NCBI GenBank assembly: GCA_037178625.1
Contig: CM074135.1
Location: forward strand, 1 to 64,000
Source of the DNA: Skeletonema tropicum
Taxonomy: Eukaryota; Bacillariophyta; Thalassiosirophyceae; Thalassiosirales; Thalassiosiraceae
DNA: 64,000 bases
Direction: 5' to 3'
The notes beneath the pieces were generated by a model. That model had not been told where the DNA came from and did no database searches. It saw only the letters and a list, made by a program, of their open reading frames with translations. Within the stretch, counting starts at the first letter, position 1. Each line of letters begins with the position of its first letter. Below are positions 56,101 through 64,000 of this stretch, one piece after another. Made by a program: the position numbers and the translations under genes.

Positions 56101-58434
56101 GTGATGTGTATTGTGTATTGTGTTGTAGTGTAGATAGTATGGAGCAATGCCATGGCAAGCATAGCAAGCAAGCTGAGTGGAGGCTGTGGATTTGTGTTGG
56201 CGGAATTTTTGAGAGAGATGTGCGTCTGATGACTTGCAAGTGTCGCATCAAAAAGTAAGTGCAAGTCATCTCATCTCAGCTCAGCAGATCGAGATGCACC
56301 ATCATGTCGCCGTATCTTTTGATATCTTGTCTTCTACGCGGCCAATCAAGGCGATCAGTGTCGTTTTGGAAAGCTCTAATTGCGCTCTATCGATTAGGCA
56401 TATAATCGGCTTGATCAGACGACTTTTGTGTGATCGTCTCGGTCAGAAAACGGGTCTAGATTAGAGCTATCTCGACCAGATCCGGCATCCGGCCCCAGAG
56501 CCCGAATTTGAGAAGCAGAGGTCAAAATCATCAAAATTGACGATATGACAACCGTTGGAAAGCTCTCTTCATTCTGAATCGGTTAGTACCATTATTACGC
56601 AACAATGTATAATCACTGCTCGGGCAAAGCCCTCGCGAAAAAGCGACATTTTAATCCAATCCACATCATCTACCTACCACTGCTGCTGCTCCAACAACCA
56701 CCGCTGCTGCTCCAACGTCATCGTCAACTCCTCCTCCATCGTCGGCAATGATGAGGATTATGATTATGCTGCCGCTGCTTGTGGTTGGTGGAGTATGGAG
56801 ATGACGATGAAGTTGGAGGAGGATTTGTGTTGGGAGTAGCAGCAAGCATCATTGCCGACGATGTCATCTTCATCAACGACCAACACAACCAAGAGCAGCG
56901 GCAGCATCCCGAGCTCTGTCTATTGACTATGGACGCATTAAAGGAAGTGTCTTCAGCGCAGCGTTTAGAGCCCATCCCGTGCCAACTGTCTGGATGCACC
57001 TGATCGATGCTTCGTTCTTCAGCGCAGCGTTGGATCTTCGACGTGCCAACTGTCTGGAGCCCGCCGCATTAAAGTGGTCGCTTTTTCAGATCTTCGACGT
57101 AACAATTGTCATGGACGGCGCTGCTTTAAAAGTAGTGTGTTTCATGTCGTGAGGGCGACCGCAGGGAGGCCGAACTGTGATTATCCATTATAATATTCAT
57201 ATTGTTGGTATTATTGATTGTGGTATTGACAAGTATTGACGGCAGTGCAGTGAGCGTGGAAAACATTTTGGTCATTTTTTTGGAGTTTGCAAATGTTCGG
57301 GTCGACTTCATTCGCCGCTGGGGATACTTTCTAGAACCCTCTCGAGTTGATTACATTGACAAAAGATCGATATTTGGCCTTGATTATAGTACTAATCGAT
57401 AGAGCTTGGTGAGAGGATTCGAAATCACTACTCATTGCCTTCCTACGATTGCTAGTGCTAGGACGGATAATGCTGTAGTTGAACTATATATCTAATCTGA
57501 TTTACTTTGTACGATATTTATTTATTCATCCAAGATAATGTAGTTGATTGTCATATAAAATAAATAGTGTCGCTGCTGCTTCATCCACATCCACTCCATC
57601 CATGCACTGACTTGACGCATCTTCTTGCTTGCTGCATCTTCTGTTTCTGTTTCTGTTGTTGTTGTCGTCGCAATAATATTATTATCATTCTCATGCCGTG
57701 CCGTCACATCAACAGCAACATCAACTACTATACTAGCAGCAGAAGCATTTGAATCACTCCTGCCTCTGCTCCTCTTACTCTTACTCTTCTTATTATTATC
57801 ACCAGCTTTTCTCTCAATCTCCAACAGCAACTTGTCCCCCCTCATCATGACAGCATACACCATTCCAAATGTAGGATTTGTCAGTCCATCAATGCTTGTA
57901 ATGACATCTCCATTTTGAAAGTCGGGCCGTAATAATGATAATTGATCGCTCCTTTTCTTCTTCTGCTGATGATGTGTGGAAAGGGGTCGGATTATGAGCC
58001 GTTCTGAGTGATGGTGCAGTTTGCTAGTAGCTGTGGCTGTAGCTGATGCATCGCGCAGGAAATGAGTCCTCTTGGGCCGCGCCACCTTTCTTCCAAGCAT
58101 TCGTATGGGCACTGCCACTGCCACTGCCACTGCCACTGCCACTGCCACTGCCACTGCCTGCCACTGCCACGCCACTGAGCACGATTTCCACCTCGATCGA
58201 AAAGCCATAATTTTTCGACAATCGCTCCCAGTAGGGAAATTGATGTTGTTTCTCAGTTTCAGTGAGGCGGATGGAGGTGGTGCTTTTCGGGCAAACTACG
58301 ACTGTGATGCTATCATTATCATGATTATTAGTATTATTATTGGCGGGAGAGGAGGCGGTGGTGGTGGAGTGGGCTTGGCTGAGGACTGCTAGCTTGGGTG
58401 GTCTCTTTTTGGAGGACGACATGCTGTGTATCAT
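56101..58434 (+). repeat. Repeat unit 25
   Basis: 2,334 bp; spacer 56101-57521. Extra A near 56449. Confidence 0.97.
57522..58434 (-). pseudogene. Array gene, unit 25 copy, frameshifted near the hexamer tract
   Basis: The tract at 58111-58173 is interrupted (CTGCCTGCC and CCACGCC) and is 63 bp long. An extra base near 58077 (GGGCCGCGCC for GGGCCCGCC) shifts the frame just downstream of it. The C-terminal PDZ-like half reads normally to the stop. Confidence 0.57.
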
Positions 58435-60759
58435 GTGATGTGTATTGTGTATTGTGTTGTAGTGTAGATAGTATGGAGCAATGCCATGGCAAGCATAGCA
58501 AGCAAGCTGAGTGGAGGCTGTGGATTTGTGTTGGCGGAATTTTTGAGAGAGATGTGCGTCTGATGACTTGCAAGTGTCGCATCAAAAAGTAAGTGCAAGT
58601 CATCTCATCTCAGCTCAGCAGATCGAGATGCACCATCATGTCGCCGTATCTTTTGATATCTTGTCTTCTACGCGGCAATCAAGGCGATCAGTGTCGTTTT
58701 GGAAAGCTCTAATTGCGCTCTATCGATTAGGCATATAATCGGCTTGATCAGACGACTTTTGTGTGATCGTCTCGGTCAGAAACGGGTCTAGATTAGAGCT
58801 ATCTCGACCAGATCCGGCATCCGGCCCCAGAGCCCGAATTTGAGAAGCAGAGGTCAAAATCATCAAAATTGACGATATGACAACCGTTGGAAAGCTCTCT
58901 TCATTCTGAATCGGTTTAGTACCATTATTACGCAACAATGTATAATCACTGCTCGGGCAAAGCCCTCGCGAAAAAGCGACATTTTAATCCAATCCACATC
59001 ATCTACCTACCACTGCTGCTGCTCCAACAACCACCGCTGCTGCTCCAACGTCATCGTCAACTCCTCCTCCATCGTCGGCAATGATGAGGATTATGATTAT
59101 GCTGCCGCTGCTTGTGGTTGGTGGAGTATGGAGATGACGATGAAGTTGGAGGAGGATTTGTGTTGGGAGTAGCAGCAAGCATCATTGCCGACGATGTCAT
59201 CTTCATCAACGACCAACACAACCAAGAGCAGCGGCAGCATCCCGAGCTCTGTCTATTGACTATGGACGCATTAAAGGAAGTGTCTTCAGCGCAGCGTTTA
59301 GAGCCCATCCCGTGCCAACTGTCTGGATGCACCTGATCGATGCTTCGTTCTTCAGCGCAGCGTTGGATCTTCGACGTGCCAACTGTCTGGAGCCCGCCGC
59401 ATTAAAGTGGTCGCTTTTTTCAGATCTTCGACGTAACAATTGTCATGGACGGCGCTGCTTTTAAAAGTAGTGTGTTTCATGTCGTGAGGGCGACCGCAGG
59501 GAGGCCGAACTGTGATTATCCATTATAATATTCATATTGTTGGTATTATTGATTGTGGTATTGACAAGTATTGACGGCAGTGCAGTGAGCGTGGAAAACA
59601 TTTTGGTCATTTTTTTGGAGTTTGCAAATGTTCGGGTCGACTTCATTCGCCGCTGGGGATACTTTCTAGAACCCTCTCGAGTTGATTACATTGACAAAAG
59701 ATCGATATTTGGCCTTGATTATAGTACTAATCGATAGAGCTTGGTGAGAGGATTCGAAATCACTACTCATTGCCTTCCTACGATTGCTAGTGCTAGGACG
59801 GATAATGCTGTAGTTGAACTATATATCTAATCTGATTTACTTTGTACGATATTTATTTATTCATCCAAGATAATGTAGTTGATTGTCATATAAAATAAAT
59901 AGTGTCGCTGCTGCTTCATCCACATCCACTCCATCCATGCACTGACTTGACGCATCTTCTTGCTTGCTGCATCTTCTGTTTCTGTTTCTGTTGTTGTTGT
60001 CGTCGCAATAATATTATTATCATTCTCATGCCGTGCCGTCACATCAACAGCAACATCAACTACTATACTAGCAGCAGAAGCATTTGAATCACTCCTGCCT
60101 CTGCTCCTCTTACTCTTACTCTTCTTATTATTATCACCAGCTTTTCTCTCAATCTCCAACAGCAACTTGTCCCCCCTCATCATGACAGCATACACCATTC
60201 CAAATGTAGGATTTGTCAGTCCATCAATGCTTGTAATGACATCTCCATTTTGAAAGTCGGGCCGTAATAATGATAATTGATCGCTCCTTTTCTTCTTCTG
60301 CTGATGATGTGTGGAAAGGGGTCGGATTATGAGCCGTTCTGAGTGATGGTGCAGTTTGCTAGTAGCTGTGGCTGTAGCTGATGCATCGCGCAGGAAATGA
60401 GTCCTCTTGGGCCCGCCACCTTTCTTCCAAGCATTCGTATGGGCACTGCCACTGCCACTGCCACTGCCACTGCCACTGCCACTGCCACTGCCACTGCCAC
60501 TGAGCACGATTTCCACCTCGATCGAAAAGCCATAATTTTTCGACAATCGCTCCCAGTAGGGAAATTGATGTTGTTTCTCAGTTTCAGTGAGGCGGATGGA
60601 GGTGGTGCTTTTCGGGCAAACTACGACTGTGATGCTATCATTATCATGATTATTAGTATTATTATTGGCGGGAGAGGAGGCGGTGGTGGTGGAGTGGGCT
60701 TGGCTGAGGACTGCTAGCTTGGGTGGTCTCTTTTTGGAGGACGACATGCTGTGTATCAT
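58435..60759 (+). repeat. Repeat unit 26
   Basis: 2,325 bp; spacer 58435-59856. Spacer indels near 58676 (missing C), 58916, 59420 and 59461 (extra T each). Confidence 0.97.
59857..60759 (-). CDS. PDZ-like low-complexity protein, unit 26 copy (300 aa)
   Basis: Open throughout, with nine hexamers (60445-60498). The spacer of this unit has four indels, but none falls in the gene. Confidence 0.6.
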   Translation of the reverse strand: MIHSMSSSKKRPPKLAVLSQAHSTTTASSPANNNTNNHDNDSITVVVCPKSTTSIRLTETEKQHQFPYWERLSKNYGFSIEVEIVLSGSGSGSGSGSGSGSGSGSAHTNAWKKGGGPKRTHFLRDASATATATSKLHHHSERLIIRPLSTHHQQKKKRSDQLSLLRPDFQNGDVITSIDGLTNPTFGMVYAVMMRGDKLLLEIERKAGDNNKKSKSKRSRGRSDSNASAASIVVDVAVDVTARHENDNNIIATTTTTETETEDAASKKMRQVSAWMEWMWMKQQRHYLFYMTINYIILDE

Positions 60760-63083
60760 GTGATGTGTATTGTGTATTGTGTTGTAGTGTAGATAGTATG
60801 GAGCAATGCCATGGCAAGCATAGCAAGCAAGCTGAGTGGAGGCTGTGGATTTGTGTTGGCGGAATTTTTGAGAGAGATGTGCGTCTGATGACTTGCAAGT
60901 GTCGCATCAAAAAGTAAGTGCAAGTCATCTCATCTCAGCTCAGCAGATCGAGATGCACCATCATGTCGCCGTATCTTTTGATATCTTGTCTTCTACGCGG
61001 CCAATCAAGGCGATCAGTGTCGTTTTGGAAAGCTCTAATTGCGCTCTATCGATTAGGCATATAATCGGCTTGATCAGACGACTTTTGTGTGATCGTCTCG
61101 GTCAGAAACGGGTCTAGATTAGAGCTATCTCGACCAGATCCGGCATCCGGCCCCAGAGCCCGAATTTGAGAAGCAGAGGTCAAAATCATCAAAATTGACG
61201 ATATGACAACCGTTGGAAAGCTCTCTTCATTCTGAATCGGTTAGTACCATTATTACGCAACAATGTATAATCACTGCTCGGGCAAAGCCCTCGCGAAAAA
61301 GCGACATTTTAATCCAATCCACATCATCTACCTACCACTGCTGCTGCTCCAACAACCACCGCTGCTGCTCCAACGTCATCGTCAACTCCTCCTCCATCGT
61401 CGGCAATGATGAGGATTATGATTATGCTGCCGCTGCTTGTGGTTGGTGGAGTATGGAGATGACGATGAAGTTGGAGGAGGATTTGTGTTGGGAGTAGCAG
61501 CAAGCATCATTGCCGACGATGTCATCTTCATCAACGACCAACACAACCAAGAGCAGCGGCAGCATCCCGAGCTCTGTCTATTGACTATGGACGCATTAAA
61601 GGAAGTGTCTTCAGCGCAGCGTTTAGAGCCCATCCCGTGCCAACTGTCTGGATGCACCTGATCGATGCTTCGTTCTTCAGCGCAGCGTTGGATCTTCGAC
61701 GTGCCAACTGTCTGGAGCCCGCCGCATTAAAGTGGTCGCTTTTTTCAGATCTTCGACGTAACAATTGTCATGGACGGCGCTGCTTTAAAAGTAGTGTGTT
61801 TCATGTCGTGAGGGCGACCGCAGGGAGGCCGAACTGTGATTATCCATTATAATATTCATATTGTTGGTATTATTGATTGTGGTATTGACAAGTATTGACG
61901 GCAGTGCAGTGAGCGTGGAAAACATTTTGGTCATTTTTTTGGAGTTTGCAAATGTTCGGGTCGACTTCATTCGCCGCTGGGGATACTTTCTAGAACCCTC
62001 TCGAGTTGATTACATTGACAAAAGATCGATATTTGGCCTTGATTATAGTACTAATCGATAGAGCTTGGTGAGAGGATTCGAAATCACTACTCATTGCCTT
62101 CCTACGATTGCTAGTGCTAGGACGGATAATGCTGTAGTTGAACTATATATCTAATCTGATTTACTTTGTACGATATTTATTTATTCATCCAAGATAATGT
62201 AGTTGATTGTCATATAAAATAAATAGTGTCGCTGCTGCTTCATCCACATCCACTCCATCCATGCACTGACTTGACGCATCTTCTTGCTTGCTGCATCTTC
62301 TGTTTCTGTTTCTGTTGTTGTTGTCGTCGCAATAATATTATTATCATTCTCATGCCGTGCCGTCACATCAACAGCAACATCAACTACTATACTAGCAGCA
62401 GAAGCATTTGAATCACTCCTGCCTCTGCTCCTCTTACTCTTACTCTTCTTATTATTATCACCAGCTTTTCTCTCAATCTCCAACAGCAACTTGTCCCCCC
62501 TCATCATGACAGCATACACCATTCCAAATGTAGGATTTGTCAGTCCATCAATGCTTGTAATGACATCTCCATTTTGAAAGTCGGGCCGTAATAATGATAA
62601 TTGATCGCTCCTTTTCTTCTTCTGCTGATGATGTGTGGAAAGGGGTCGGATTATGAGCCGTTCTGAGTGATGGTGCAGTTTGCTAGTAGCTGTGGCTGTA
62701 GCTGATGCATCGCGCAGGAAATGAGTCCTCTTGGGCCCGCCACCTTTCTTCCAAGCATTCGTATGGGCACTGCCACTGCCACTGCCACTGCCACTGCCAC
62801 TGCCACTGCCACTGCCACTGCCACTGAGCACGATTTCCACCTCGATCGAAAAGCCATAATTTTTCGACAATCGCTCCCAGTAGGGAAATTGATGTTGTTT
62901 CTCAGTTTCAGTGAGGCGGATGGAGGTGGTGCTTTTCGGGCAAACTACGACTGTGATGCTATCATTATCATGATTATTAGTATTATTATTGGCGGGAGAG
63001 GAGGCGGTGGTGGTGGAGTGGGCTTGGCTGAGGACTGCTAGCTTGGGTGGTCTCTTTTTGGAGGACGACATGCTGTGTATCAT
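60760..63083 (+). repeat. Repeat unit 27
   Basis: 2,324 bp; spacer 60760-62180. One extra T near 61745. Confidence 0.98.
62181..63083 (-). CDS. PDZ-like low-complexity protein, unit 27 copy (300 aa)
   Basis: Open throughout, with nine hexamers (62769-62822). The predicted protein is identical to the unit 10 and unit 26 copies. Confidence 0.6.
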   Translation of the reverse strand: MIHSMSSSKKRPPKLAVLSQAHSTTTASSPANNNTNNHDNDSITVVVCPKSTTSIRLTETEKQHQFPYWERLSKNYGFSIEVEIVLSGSGSGSGSGSGSGSGSGSAHTNAWKKGGGPKRTHFLRDASATATATSKLHHHSERLIIRPLSTHHQQKKKRSDQLSLLRPDFQNGDVITSIDGLTNPTFGMVYAVMMRGDKLLLEIERKAGDNNKKSKSKRSRGRSDSNASAASIVVDVAVDVTARHENDNNIIATTTTTETETEDAASKKMRQVSAWMEWMWMKQQRHYLFYMTINYIILDE

Positions 63084-64000
63084 GTGATGTGTATTGTGTA
63101 TTGTGTTGTAGTGTAGATAGTATGGAGCAATGCCATGGCAAGCATAGCAAGCAAGCTGAGTGGAGGCTGTGGATTTGTGTTGGCGGAATTTTTGAGAGAG
63201 ATGTGCGTCTGATGACTTGCAAGTGTCGCATCAAAAAGTAAGTGCAAGTCATCTCATCTCAGCTCAGCAGATCGAGATGCACCATCATGTCGCCGTATCT
63301 TTTGATATCTTGTCTTCTACGCGGCCAATCAAGGCGATCAGTGTCGTTTTGGAAAGCTCTAATTGCGCTCTATCGATTAGGCATATAATCGGCTTGATCA
63401 GACGACTTTTGTGTGATCGTCTCGGTCAGAAACGGGTCTAGATTAGAGCTATCTCGACCAGATCCGGCATCCGGCCCCAGAGCCCGAATTTGAGAAGCAG
63501 AGGTCAAAATCATCAAAATTGACGATATGACAACCGTTGGAAAGCTCTCTTCATTCTGAATCGGTTAGTACCATTATTACGCAACAATGTATAATCACTG
63601 CTCGGGCAAAGCCCTCGCGAAAAAAAAAAGCGACATTTTAATCCAATCCACATCATCTACCTACCACTGCTGCTGCTCCAACAACCACCGCTGCTGCTCC
63701 AACGTCATCGTCAACTCCTCCTCCATCGTCGGCAATGATGAGGATTATGATTATGCTGCCGCTGCTTGTGGTTGGTGGAGTATGGAGATGACGATGAAGT
63801 TGGAGGAGGATTTGTGTTGGGAGTAGCAGCAAGCATCATTGCCGACGATGTCATCTTCATCAACGACCAACACAACCAAGAGCAGCGGCAGCATCCCGAG
63901 CTCTGTCTATTGACTATGGACGCATTAAAGGAAGTGTCTTCAGCGCAGCGTTTAGAGCCCATCCCGTGCCAACTGTCTGGATGCACCTGATCGATGCTTC
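63084..64000 (+). repeat. Repeat unit 28, cut by the window edge
   Basis: The first 917 bp of a further spacer. Its A-tract in the small hairpin (about 63620-63629) is A10, the longest in the array. Confidence 0.97.

Larger units (their letters stand above)
1..64000 (+). repeat. Tandem array of a ~2.3 kb unit, 27 full copies plus two partial
   Basis: The same sequence returns every 2.31-2.34 kb from end to end, always in the same orientation. One unit is 2,385 bp because of a diverged block near 38.1-38.4 kb. I cut units at the start codon of the minus-strand gene, so each unit is spacer followed by gene. Copies are nearly identical by eye; differences are mostly 1-4 nt indels and changes in an ACTGCC hexanucleotide tract. 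Neither array boundary is in the window. It is not an rDNA array: I find no rRNA-like segment. It could be a multigene tandem array or a coding satellite. Confidence 0.98.

Noticed and set aside
1..64000. Repeats with spacers, considered as a CRISPR array or an rDNA array
   Set aside because: The unit is over 2 kb with near-identical spacers, unlike CRISPR, and no 5S, 5.8S, 18S or 28S-like segment is present.
1..64000. Provirus or retrotransposon tandem
   Set aside because: No frame resembles reverse transcriptase, integrase, transposase, capsid or polymerase, and no long terminal repeats or primer-binding sites are seen.

Overview
The whole window is one head-to-tail tandem array. A unit of about 2.32 kb (2,308-2,385 bp) is repeated 27 times in full (262-63083), with a partial unit at each edge (1-261 and 63084-64000). 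Both edges lie inside the array, so it is longer than 64 kb. All units point the same way. I see no rRNA, tRNA, transposase, reverse transcriptase, viral gene, CRISPR array or any gene outside the repeated unit.

Each unit has two parts. On the left is a spacer of about 1.42 kb with short inverted repeats, a three-way-junction-like fold, nested imperfect direct repeats and CTG/CTC-rich low-complexity DNA. On the right, on the minus strand, is one intronless reading frame of 296-302 codons. I read its product as a low-complexity protein with a PDZ-like domain. The best segment is residues 159-203, with GDVITSIDG at 170-178. A (Ser-Gly)n tract, encoded by an ACTGCC hexanucleotide array of 7-11 copies, probably lies in a loop of that domain. 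Twelve of the 27 complete gene copies are open from end to end. The other fifteen carry frame-breaking indels, mostly of 1-4 nt. The copy cut by the left edge is open as far as it can be seen.

The organism looks eukaryotic. There is one monocistronic gene per unit, long simple-sequence-rich spacers, no Shine-Dalgarno-led gene clusters, and a protein full of Asn, Thr, Ser and homopolymeric runs. That style fits a unicellular alga such as a diatom or another stramenopile, but this is an inference from composition and nothing here proves it.

The units differ almost only by indels in homopolymers, in the hexanucleotide tract, or as single duplicated bases; base substitutions are very rare. This fits either very recent amplification or strong homogenisation, overlaid with long-read consensus errors. 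Errors look especially likely at about 13.2-19.0 kb. A 0.3 kb block at 38.1-38.4 kb is the only strongly diverged stretch. The number of truly broken gene copies is therefore uncertain.

The features list gives the array, each unit, each gene copy, and the sub-elements of the spacer. The sub-elements are positioned in the first complete unit (262-2586) and recur at the same relative place in the others.
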